Origin: Allobrachymonas sp.
Lineage (GTDB): Bacteria > Pseudomonadota > Gammaproteobacteria > Burkholderiales > Burkholderiaceae_C
Length of the DNA: 5,752 bases
Direction of reading: 5' to 3'
NCBI GenBank assembly: GCA_018054915.1
Contig: JAGPIR010000092.1
Location: 1 to 5,752 of the forward strand
Shown one piece after another: positions 1 through 5,752 of this stretch. The translations under genes and the position numbers were made by a program. How positions within the stretch are numbered: position 1 is the stretch's first letter; every line of letters begins with the position of its first letter. The notes under the pieces are model-generated. The model was not told the DNA's origin. It searched no databases and was given only the letters and a program-made list of their open reading frames with translations.

Positions 1-855
1 TTCCAGTCCGAAGTCCCCCGCGCGTTGCGGAATACCGCAGCCAAAACTTATGCGGCGTCTTGCAAAAACCTTTGCTGATTGGGCGGTCTTTTTCCCTGCT
101 GCGGGCACAGCAGCAGCCTCTGTTTGCGGCAAAAGGGCCATCACGGCCGGATCGTCACGATTGAGAATGGCCACCCCCTTATTGCCAAACACGTGGGCCT
201 TGGCATGGGCATAGTCGTCCATGCTGTCGTGCCAGTCGAGATGATCTTGTGTGATGTTGAGCACAGTCGCCGCCGTCGGCTCCAACACCGTGCAGCCATG
301 CAGCTGGAAGCTGGAGAGCTCCAGCACCCAGGTTTGCGGCAAGGCGTTGGTATCGAGCCGTTCGCCCAGCGTGTCAAGCAGCGTGGGCCCGATGTTGCCC
401 GCTACGGCCACCGTCTGGCCGGCCCGCTGCAGCAACTGGCCGGTTAGCGAGGTGACCGTGGTTTTGCCATTCGTTCCGGTAATGGCCAGAATGTGGGGCG
501 TGTAGTTGTGTTCTTGTCGCAAACCTTCAAGGGCATGCACGAACAGGTCCAACTCTCCGCCGGTACGCAAGTGGCGGCTGCGCGCAGCTTCCAAAATGGG
601 CCGTGTATCGACAGGTCTGAGGCCGGGGCTGATGAATACGGCGTCAACGCCGTCTTGCAGCAATTCGGCAGAAAAAGCACCGCTGATGAAACGGGCGGAA
701 GGAACTGCGTGTTGCAGCGCTGCCAGTTGCGGCGGCGCGGCGCGGGTGTCGGCCACAGTGATGTGCGCGCCGCAACGGGCGCACCACCGTGCCATAGCCA
801 AGCCCGAGCTGCCCAGGCCCAGAATCAGAATGTGTTGCTCGTGCAGGCTGCGCAT
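1..855 (-). CDS. murD: UDP-N-acetylmuramoyl-L-alanine--D-glutamate ligase MurD, 5' part (C-terminus beyond window)
   Basis: Cytoplasmic ATP-dependent Mur ligase (EC 6.3.2.9) that adds D-glutamate to UDP-MurNAc-L-Ala. The frame stays open from an ATG at 855 to the left edge, giving 285 residues; E. coli MurD has 438, so the C-terminal part is missing. Visible in order: an N-terminal Rossmann-like domain with a glycine-rich turn (ILGLGSSG, residues 11-18); the ATP P-loop GTNGKT at 127-132; ELSSFQL at 179-185, with E179 matching a metal-binding glutamate; NITQDHLDWH at 200-209, with H205 in the conserved histidine position; K219 in AKAHVF, the likely carbamylated lysine; and NRDD at 232-235. A stretch of about 33 residues (236-268) between NRDD and ISFG is some 20 residues longer than in E. 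coli. The ATG at 855 is preferred because GAGGTG lies 6 bases upstream. An in-frame GTG at 864, overlapping the mraY stop as GTGA, is possible but has a weaker ribosome site. It is the last gene of the run seen here; ftsW would be expected next. Confidence 0.96.
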   Translation of the reverse strand, partial: MRSLHEQHILILGLGSSGLAMARWCARCGAHITVADTRAAPPQLAALQHAVPSARFISGAFSAELLQDGVDAVFISPGLRPVDTRPILEAARSRHLRTGGELDLFVHALEGLRQEHNYTPHILAITGTNGKTTVTSLTGQLLQRAGQTVAVAGNIGPTLLDTLGERLDTNALPQTWVLELSSFQLHGCTVLEPTAATVLNITQDHLDWHDSMDDYAHAKAHVFGNKGVAILNRDDPAVMALLPQTEAAAVPAAGKKTAQSAKVFARRRISFGCGIPQRAGDFGLE

Positions 856-860
856 CTGGC

Positions 861-2039
861 TCACCTCAGCTTCAGCGTTGCCAGACCGGCCAGGCACAGC
901 AGCATGGTGATGATCCAGAAGCGGATCACGACCTGGGTTTCCCGCCAGCCGTTTTTCTCGAAATGGTGGTGCAGCGGCGCCATCTTGAACAGGCGCCGGC
1001 CCGTGCCGTAGCGTTTCTTGGTGTAGCGGAAGTACGAAACCTGCAGCATCACCGAAAGGGCTTCAACTACAAAGATACCGCCCATGATGGCCAGTACGAT
1101 TTCCTGGCGGACGATGACGGCAATCGTGCCAAGGGCTCCGCCCAGTGCCAGCGCGCCCACATCGCCCATGAAGACTTCGGCTGGGTGCGCGTTGTACCAG
1201 AGAAACGCCAGCCCGGCTCCCAGCATGGCGGCGCAGAACACCATCAGTTCACCGGCTCCAGCGATGTAGGGCAGGAGCAGGTAGCCGGAATACACCCGGT
1301 TGCCGGTGACGTAGGCGAACAGCCCCAAGGCCGCGCCCACCATCACCACGGGCATGATGGCCAGGCCGTCCAGGCCATCGGTCAGGTTGACGGCATTGCT
1401 GCTGCCCACGATGACCAGATAAGTCAGGAATACGAACCCCCAAACGCCCAGCGGATAGCTGATTTGCTTGAAGAAGGGAACCATCAGGCCGGCCTGAGCG
1501 GGCAGGTCGATGCGGAACCCCGAACGTACCCACTCGAAAATGAGTTGTAGCACGCGGTAGTTGCTGTTTTCGGAAATGCTGAACACCAGGAACAGCGAAA
1601 CCCCCAAACCAATCAGCGTTTGCCACATGAATTTTTCGCGGGAGGGCATGCCTTCAGGGTCTTTGCGGACCACTTTGCGCCAGTCGTCGGCCCAGCCAAT
1701 GGCGCCAAAACCGAAGGTGACGATGAGCACGAGCCAGACAAAACGGTTGCTGAGTTCAAACCACAGGAGGGTGGAGAGGGCGATTGACAGCAAAATGAGC
1801 ACACCGCCCATGGTGGGCGTGCCAGTTTTGCTCAAATGGGTTTCCATGGCGTAGCCGCGCACTGGCTGGCCGATCTTGAGTTCGCGCAGGTAATGAATCA
1901 CCCAGGGACCGGCAAACAGGCCAATCACCATGGCCGTCATCGCGGCCATGACCGAACGGAACGTGAGGTACTGGAATACGCGCAGGAAGCCCAAATGCGG
2001 ATGCGCTTGCATCAGCCATTGCGACAGGATCAGCAACAT
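861..2039 (-). CDS. mraY: Phospho-N-acetylmuramoyl-pentapeptide-transferase MraY
   Basis: Integral inner-membrane enzyme (EC 2.7.8.13) that transfers phospho-MurNAc-pentapeptide from UDP to undecaprenyl phosphate, making lipid I. The protein is 392 residues and strongly hydrophobic, consistent with the family's ten membrane helices. Key motifs: KTGTPTMGG at 71-79 in the first cytoplasmic loop; the aspartate pair D118-D119 in [16 protein letters not shown] at 218-227; [12 protein letters not shown] at 290-301, with D293 as the conserved catalytic-site aspartate; and the histidine motif APLHHHF at 354-360. It is complete and ends in LATLKLR, close to the E. coli C-terminus. The periplasmic loop between helices 4 and 5 (about residues 156-198) is roughly 25-30 residues longer than in E. 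coli. The start at 2039 was chosen because of a good ribosome site and a normal family N-terminus; the frame extends in-frame to 2183, but that part is only murF read out of frame. It overlaps the murF end by 10 bases and precedes murD by 5. Confidence 0.98.
   Translation of the reverse strand: MLLILSQWLMQAHPHLGFLRVFQYLTFRSVMAAMTAMVIGLFAGPWVIHYLRELKIGQPVRGYAMETHLSKTGTPTMGGVLILLSIALSTLLWFELSNRFVWLVLIVTFGFGAIGWADDWRKVVRKDPEGMPSREKFMWQTLIGLGVSLFLVFSISENSNYRVLQLIFEWVRSGFRIDLPAQAGLMVPFFKQISYPLGVWGFVFLTYLVIVGSSNAVNLTDGLDGLAIMPVVMVGAALGLFAYVTGNRVYSGYLLLPYIAGAGELMVFCAAMLGAGLAFLWYNAHPAEVFMGDVGALALGGALGTIAVIVRQEIVLAIMGGIFVVEALSVMLQVSYFRYTKKRYGTGRRLFKMAPLHHHFEKNGWRETQVVIRFWIITMLLCLAGLATLKLR
862..867 (-). 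promoter_or_regulatory. Ribosome binding site of murD
   Basis: On the minus strand GAGGTG ends 6 bases before the ATG at 855. It overlaps the last codons and TGA stop of mraY, so a ribosome finishing mraY stops on the murD start region. This site decides between the ATG at 855 and the alternative GTG at 864, whose start codon lies inside the motif itself. Confidence 0.7.
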
Positions 2040-3493
2040 GGCGCCATCCTTTCTTGTGTGCCATCGGCGGCGTGCAGCATGGCCTGCACGATGCGTTCCA
2101 TACCCATGAAGCGGGATCCTTTCACCAACACACTGCCCGCGTGGGGCAATAAGCCTTGCAGCATGTCCCACGCCTGCGGCCAATCCTGCGCCCTGTCTCC
2201 CGCATGCTGCGCCGCAGAATGCCGGGCGGCGCTGTGCCGCGCCAGCGCGCCCAGCGTCAGCAGGTGTTCAATGCCCTGCGCGGCGGCGTATTGCCCCACC
2301 TCTTCGTGAAAAGAGGCTCCCTGCTCGCCGACTTCTCCCATGTCGCCCAGCACCAGTACGTGGGGAGCGGGCAATTCGCGCAGCAGGTCGATGGCGGCGC
2401 GCACCGAGTCAGGATTGGCGTTGTAGCTGTCGTCGACCAGGGTGATGGGCCTGCCTTGCCAGACAGCGCCAATGGTGCGCGAACGGCCCTGAACAGGCGT
2501 GAAGGAAGAAAGGCCGGCTTCGATGTCCGCAAGGCCGATGCCAGCGGCTGAAGCGCATGCGGCGGCGGCCAGGGCATTTTTTACGTTGTGGCGTCCCGCT
2601 GTGTACAGATCGAATGCAAAAGCGCCAGCCGGAGCATGAGCCTGAACATGCCAGTGGTCACTGCGCCATTGCATGGTTTGGGCATGCACCGGCGCGTCTG
2701 GCCGTGGTTCGCATGCAAAGCACAGGCAAGGACGCGTGCCAGCCAGCTCCCGCCAGAGCGGCGAATAGGTGTCATCTGCCGGAAAGACGGCTACGCCATT
2801 GGCTGGCAGGGCGGCAATCACTGCGCCGTTTTCACGGGCGACAGCTTCCACGCTGTGCATGAACTCCTGGTGTTCGCGCTGGGCGTTGTTCACCAATGCC
2901 ACGGCTGGTTGCGCCAGCGTCGCCAGCCATGCGATTTCGCCCGGATGGTTCATGCCCAGTTCAACCACACCCAGCCGGTGCGTATGGCGCAGACGCAGCA
3001 GCGTCAGGGGCACCCCGATGTCGTTGTTGAGGTTGCCACGGGTGGCCAGCACCTCGTCTTCTGCTGCAGCCCCGGCGGCTGCGCGCAGAATGGACGCAAT
3101 CATCTGCGTCACGGTGGTTTTGCCATTGCTGCCGGTCACAGCAATCAGCGGCAAGGTGAACTGGCTGCGCCATTGCTGCGCCAACTGCCCCAAGGCCGAT
3201 TGGGCGTCGGGCACATCCACACCCGGCAGTCCAGCCTGTTGCAAACCGTGCTCGGCCAGGGCCGCAACGGCCCCCTGTGCCTTGGCGTTCGGCAGGAAAT
3301 CATGGGCGTCGAAACGGTCGCCGCGCAGGGCCACGAACAGGTCGCCGGCCTGCAGGCTGCGCGTATCGGTGTGCACGCGCAGAATGTTTTCGGGCAGGGT
3401 GCCCACCACCCTGGCGCCGGGCAGCTGCGCCACCAAGCCGGCTAGTCCCGGCATGGGGAGGGGCGCATGCGAGGGGGTCATTGGCGTGCTCAT
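2030..3493 (-). CDS. murF: UDP-N-acetylmuramoyl-tripeptide--D-alanyl-D-alanine ligase MurF
   Basis: Cytoplasmic ATP-dependent Mur ligase (EC 6.3.2.10) that adds D-Ala-D-Ala to UDP-MurNAc-tripeptide, completing the pentapeptide precursor used by MraY. It has 487 residues against 452 in E. coli. Visible in order: an N-terminal substrate domain with [16 protein letters not shown] (41-56); the P-loop GSNGKTT at 121-127; [16 protein letters not shown] at 151-166; [12 protein letters not shown] at 176-187; [11 protein letters not shown] at 300-310; [10 protein letters not shown] at 354-363; [10 protein letters not shown] at 381-390; and KGSRFMGME at 458-466. GNLNNDIG and ELGMNHPGE are typical of MurF rather than of MurC, MurD or MurE. 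A variable C-terminal segment holds two tandem RHSAA units (419-428). The ATG at 3493 overlaps the murE stop as ATGA and has AAAGGAG 5 bases upstream; a second ATG four codons downstream is less well placed. The C-terminal tail, ending MAPCC, spans the mraY ribosome site and start. Confidence 0.98.
   Translation of the reverse strand: MSTPMTPSHAPLPMPGLAGLVAQLPGARVVGTLPENILRVHTDTRSLQAGDLFVALRGDRFDAHDFLPNAKAQGAVAALAEHGLQQAGLPGVDVPDAQSALGQLAQQWRSQFTLPLIAVTGSNGKTTVTQMIASILRAAAGAAAEDEVLATRGNLNNDIGVPLTLLRLRHTHRLGVVELGMNHPGEIAWLATLAQPAVALVNNAQREHQEFMHSVEAVARENGAVIAALPANGVAVFPADDTYSPLWRELAGTRPCLCFACEPRPDAPVHAQTMQWRSDHWHVQAHAPAGAFAFDLYTAGRHNVKNALAAAACASAAGIGLADIEAGLSSFTPVQGRSRTIGAVWQGRPITLVDDSYNANPDSVRAAIDLLRELPAPHVLVLGDMGEVGEQGASFHEEVGQYAAAQGIEHLLTLGALARHSAARHSAAQHAGDRAQDWPQAWDMLQGLLPHAGSVLVKGSRFMGMERIVQAMLHAADGTQERMAPCC
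2047..2052 (-). promoter_or_regulatory. Ribosome binding site of mraY
   Basis: AAAGGA on the minus strand, 7 bases before the mraY ATG at 2039. It sits wholly inside the last codons of murF and fixes the mraY start at 2039 rather than at upstream in-frame codons. Because murF stops at 2030, past the mraY ATG, translation of the two genes is probably coupled. Confidence 0.8.
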
Positions 3494-5058
3494 GCCTTCT
3501 CCTTTGCGGCGCGCAGGGACAGGGCCGTTTGCGCCTGTTCCATGTCGGAAAACGGCCGCCTGACGCCTTGTATTTCCTGATAGTCCTCATGTCCCTTGCC
3601 GGCCACCAGAATCACGTCGTTGCCGGCGGCATGCGCCACGGCGGCGGCGATGGCGGCCGCACGGTCTTCGCATTCGTGCAGTGACGGCAAGTCCGCAGGC
3701 ATGCCGGCGCGGATCTGCGTCATGATGGCGGCAGGAGCCTCACTGCGCGGGTTGTCGCTGGTGATGCACGGCACATCGGCCAGACGCGCCGCCACGGCAC
3801 CCATCAAAGGCCGCTTGGCAGGGTCGCGATCACCGCCGCAGCCAAATACGCACCATAGGCGTCCGCCACGGGCCTGGGCCAACGGGCGCAAGGCGAGCAG
3901 AGCCTTTTCAAGCGCGTCAGGGGTGTGGGCGTAGTCCACCGCCACCAGCGGTTGTCCGGTCTGCCGGAGGCATTGCATCCGGCCTGGTGCGGGCTGCAAA
4001 TGGGCGCAGATCTGTGCCGCCTGCTGCAAGGGCAGGCCGCGCACCCGCAGGCAGGCCAGCACGCCCAGGAGATTGGCCACGTTGTATTGTCCGATCAGGT
4101 CGGTTTTCAGGAGCGCGCATTCGCCCTCCTTTTCCTGCACCGTGAACTCCAGCCCCGCATCGCCATTGCGAATATTCCGCGCCACTAGGCGTGCTTTTGA
4201 GTATGGAACGTCAGCACAGGAAAAGGTCCAGATGTCCAGATGAAACGGCTCATGCTCCAATTCGGCAGCAAGATTGCCGCCCTGCGGGTCGTCGATGTTG
4301 ATGACGGCGGCCTGCAGGCCCGGCCAGGCAAACAGCTTGCGCTTGGCCAGCCAGTAGGCTTGCATGGAATCATGGTAATCCAGATGGTCCTGCGTGAAGT
4401 TGGTGAAAACGGCCGTATGTATCCGCGTGCTGTCCAGACGGTGTTCTTCTATGCCAATGGACGAGGCCTCCATCACGCAAGCGCTGATGCCTTGATCGGC
4501 CCATTGCCGCAAATGGTGCTGCAACACCACAGGATCGGGCGTCGTGAGTCCGGTTGCCTGCGCATCGAGCCGGCCATTGATGCAACGGCCGACGCCCAGG
4601 GTGCCCACCATGCCGGCGCCTGCCGGGAGTGTTTTGGCCAGCGCCTGCGTCAGCCACCAGGCCGTGCTGGTTTTGCCATTGGTGCCGGTGATGGCTATCA
4701 CGTCCAGCGCCTGCGAAGGCTGGCCGTAGAACGCCGCTGCGATGGCGCCCGTGTCATTGCGCAGACCCTGGTACAACGCCACTCGGCCAGCTTGGTCTGT
4801 CGACAGGACGCCAGGTTGCAAGAAATCAAACGCTTCGGCGTCCTGTGCTTCGGCCAGGCAGGCCGCAGCGCTGTGCTGCAAGGCACCCAGAACGTGTTTT
4901 CTGGCATCGTGTGCAGCGCCCGGCCAGGCGATAAAAGCCTGGCCGGGTTGCAGCAAACGGCTGTCAGTCTGCAGGCTGCCGGCGTGCGCGCGCAGCCAGT
5001 CTGCAGCCTCTTTTGGGGTATGCAGGATCTGTAGGGGAGTGGCAATGGCTGCGTTCAT
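3490..5058 (-). CDS. murE: UDP-N-acetylmuramoyl-L-alanyl-D-glutamate--2,6-diaminopimelate ligase MurE
   Basis: Cytoplasmic ATP-dependent Mur ligase (EC 6.3.2.13) that adds meso-diaminopimelate to UDP-MurNAc-L-Ala-D-Glu, the third residue of the stem peptide. It has 522 residues against 495 in E. coli and is complete. Visible in order: an N-terminal uridine-nucleotide domain with TDSRLLQPGQAFIA (31-44); the P-loop GTNGKTS at 125-131; TTPDP at 172-176; MEASSIGIEEHRLD at 196-209; FTNFTQDHLDYH at 218-229; K239 in LAKRKLF, the likely carbamylated lysine; VDYAHTPDALEKAL at 374-387; FGCGGDRDPAKRPLMG at 405-420; DNPRSEAP at 435-442; and AGKGHEDYQ at 486-494. The DNPR motif is the established marker for meso-diaminopimelate rather than lysine as substrate, which fits a Gram-negative host. 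The ATG at 5058 overlaps the ftsI stop as ATGA and has AGGAG 5 bases upstream. The stop overlaps the murF ATG the same way. Confidence 0.98.
   Translation of the reverse strand: MNAAIATPLQILHTPKEAADWLRAHAGSLQTDSRLLQPGQAFIAWPGAAHDARKHVLGALQHSAAACLAEAQDAEAFDFLQPGVLSTDQAGRVALYQGLRNDTGAIAAAFYGQPSQALDVIAITGTNGKTSTAWWLTQALAKTLPAGAGMVGTLGVGRCINGRLDAQATGLTTPDPVVLQHHLRQWADQGISACVMEASSIGIEEHRLDSTRIHTAVFTNFTQDHLDYHDSMQAYWLAKRKLFAWPGLQAAVINIDDPQGGNLAAELEHEPFHLDIWTFSCADVPYSKARLVARNIRNGDAGLEFTVQEKEGECALLKTDLIGQYNVANLLGVLACLRVRGLPLQQAAQICAHLQPAPGRMQCLRQTGQPLVAVDYAHTPDALEKALLALRPLAQARGGRLWCVFGCGGDRDPAKRPLMGAVAARLADVPCITSDNPRSEAPAAIMTQIRAGMPADLPSLHECEDRAAAIAAAVAHAAGNDVILVAGKGHEDYQEIQGVRRPFSDMEQAQTALSLRAAKEKA
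3499..3505 (-). promoter_or_regulatory. Ribosome binding site of murF
   Basis: AAAGGAG on the minus strand, 5 bases before the murF ATG at 3493, inside the last codons of murE. It is a near-perfect Shine-Dalgarno match and supports the first of two closely spaced ATG codons as the start. Confidence 0.8.
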
Positions 5059-5752
5059 AGCGACTCCTGTGCGGCATCGATCACGACTCCCGGCTGCACC
5101 GACATATCCGGTGCAACCCCCAGCAGCCGCAGCGTCTGCTGCACTACTTCGCTGAATACGGGGGCGGCCACCGCCCCGCCATAGATGCTGCCCTGGGGCT
5201 CGTCGATCATGACGCCTACGACCACCCGGGGCGTTTCAATCGGCGCCACACCCACGAACGATGCGCGGTAGTGGTTTTCCGAATAATTCTTCCCTACCTG
5301 CTTGCGAGCCGTTCCAGTCTTGCCGCCCACAGAGTAGCCGCTGGTTTGCGCCTGCTGGGCGGTACCTCCAGGCGAGGTCACCAGATGCAGCATGTGCATC
5401 ACATCCTTGGCGACATCTGGGCGGTATACGCGCACGCCCGTCGAGGAGTCTGTGGGGTGGAACTTTCCGCTGGTGTCGGCAGCGCCCTCGCGTACCAAAG
5501 AAACTGGCATCAGCATGCCATCACGGGCAAATACCGAATAGGCGCGGGTGATCTGGAACAGGCTGGCCGACAGGCCGTACCCATACGACATGGTGGCGTG
5601 TTCGATCGGACGCCACGATTTCCAGGGACGCAGGCGACCACCGGCGATGCCCGGAAACGGCAAATCGGGCTTTTGCCCCAACCCCACATTGCGGAAGTTG
5701 TCCCACATATCCTGTCTGGACATGCGCTGCGCAATCTTGACGGGTCCCACGT
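5055..5752 (-). CDS. ftsI: Peptidoglycan D,D-transpeptidase FtsI (PBP3), 3' part (N-terminus beyond window)
   Basis: Division-specific class B penicillin-binding protein that crosslinks septal peptidoglycan on the periplasmic side, anchored by an N-terminal membrane helix that lies outside the window. The frame is open to the right edge, leaving about 231 residues of the C-terminal transpeptidase domain. Visible: VGPVKIAQRM at the start of the fragment, the segment that follows the SxN active-site motif in this family; SYGYGLSASLFQITRAYSVF at 55-74; the KTG box as GGKTGTARK at 142-150; and IDEPQGSIYGGAVAAPVFSE further on. The active-site serine of SxxK and the S of SxN are off the window. The first two bases at the edge, read AC on this strand, would fit the end of an Asn codon completing SxN. 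A GTG at 5750 opens the visible frame, but it is an internal valine codon, not a start. The gene ends in a TGA that overlaps the murE ATG by 4 bases. Confidence 0.97.
   Translation of the reverse strand, partial: VGPVKIAQRMSRQDMWDNFRNVGLGQKPDLPFPGIAGGRLRPWKSWRPIEHATMSYGYGLSASLFQITRAYSVFARDGMLMPVSLVREGAADTSGKFHPTDSSTGVRVYRPDVAKDVMHMLHLVTSPGGTAQQAQTSGYSVGGKTGTARKQVGKNYSENHYRASFVGVAPIETPRVVVGVMIDEPQGSIYGGAVAAPVFSEVVQQTLRLLGVAPDMSVQPGVVIDAAQESL
5064..5068 (-). promoter_or_regulatory. Ribosome binding site of murE
   Basis: AGGAG on the minus strand, 5 bases before the murE ATG at 5058, lying inside the final codons of ftsI. It supports the ATG that overlaps the ftsI TGA. Confidence 0.8.

Noticed and set aside
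79..1011. Plus-strand and alternative minus-strand frames of 60-170 codons across the murD region, which at first suggest that no large gene is present here.
   Set aside because: The minus-strand frame from 855 runs open to the left edge with all MurD motifs; it only lacks a stop because the window ends. The smaller frames are its shadows.
2040..2183. In-frame N-terminal extension of mraY by 48 codons.
   Set aside because: The extension overlaps murF, is rich in Arg, His and Gly unlike any MraY N-terminus, and the ATG at 2039 has a good Shine-Dalgarno motif and a normal family N-terminus.
2588..3563. Long plus-strand open frames opposite murF (up to 285 and 264 codons).
   Set aside because: They are antisense to a complete, well-conserved murF, their translations resemble no family I know, and long antisense frames are expected in GC-rich coding DNA.
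4240..5034. Plus-strand open frame of 264 codons opposite murE.
   Set aside because: It lies entirely antisense to conserved murE motifs and shows no ribosome site or recognisable domain.
5748..5750. GTG at the right edge as a start codon for a short FtsI-like protein.
   Set aside because: It codes for an internal valine directly after the expected SxN motif of a full-length FtsI; a protein starting there would lack the active-site serine.

Overview
The window is a piece of a bacterial chromosome carrying the middle of the division and cell wall (dcw) cluster. All five genes lie on the minus strand, so transcription runs from high to low coordinates: ftsI (3' part only), murE, murF, mraY and murD (5' part only). 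This is the canonical order of the cluster in Gram-negative bacteria. By that convention, ftsL should lie beyond the right edge, and the rest of murD followed by ftsW beyond the left edge.

The organism looks like a betaproteobacterium of the order Burkholderiales, most probably of the Comamonadaceae. The reasons are moderately high GC content, a 392-residue MraY with an enlarged loop (the Escherichia coli enzyme has 360 residues), long MurE and MurF proteins (522 and 487 residues), and a MurE carrying the DNPR signature of meso-diaminopimelate-adding enzymes, as expected for a Gram-negative cell wall. The family-level placement is an inference from remembered protein features, not from a database search.

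Layout from right to left: positions 5752-5055 encode the C-terminal transpeptidase part of FtsI (PBP3); 5058-3490 encode MurE; 3493-2030 encode MurF; 2039-861 encode MraY; 855-1 encode the first 285 residues of MurD. Essentially no DNA is non-coding. The ftsI/murE and murE/murF junctions are 4-base ATGA overlaps, murF and mraY overlap by 10 bases, and mraY and murD are separated by 5 bases. Each internal start has its Shine-Dalgarno sequence inside the preceding gene. I see no promoter, terminator, RNA gene, mobile element or CRISPR array, and no stretch over 300 bases lacks a gene.

The genes form one pathway. MurD, MurE and MurF add D-Glu, meso-diaminopimelate and D-Ala-D-Ala in turn to UDP-MurNAc-L-Ala in the cytoplasm. 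MraY moves the resulting phospho-MurNAc-pentapeptide onto undecaprenyl phosphate to make lipid I. FtsI crosslinks the finished peptidoglycan at the division septum. I found no previously undescribed system here. The findings below are modest points about gene coupling and lineage-type insertions.
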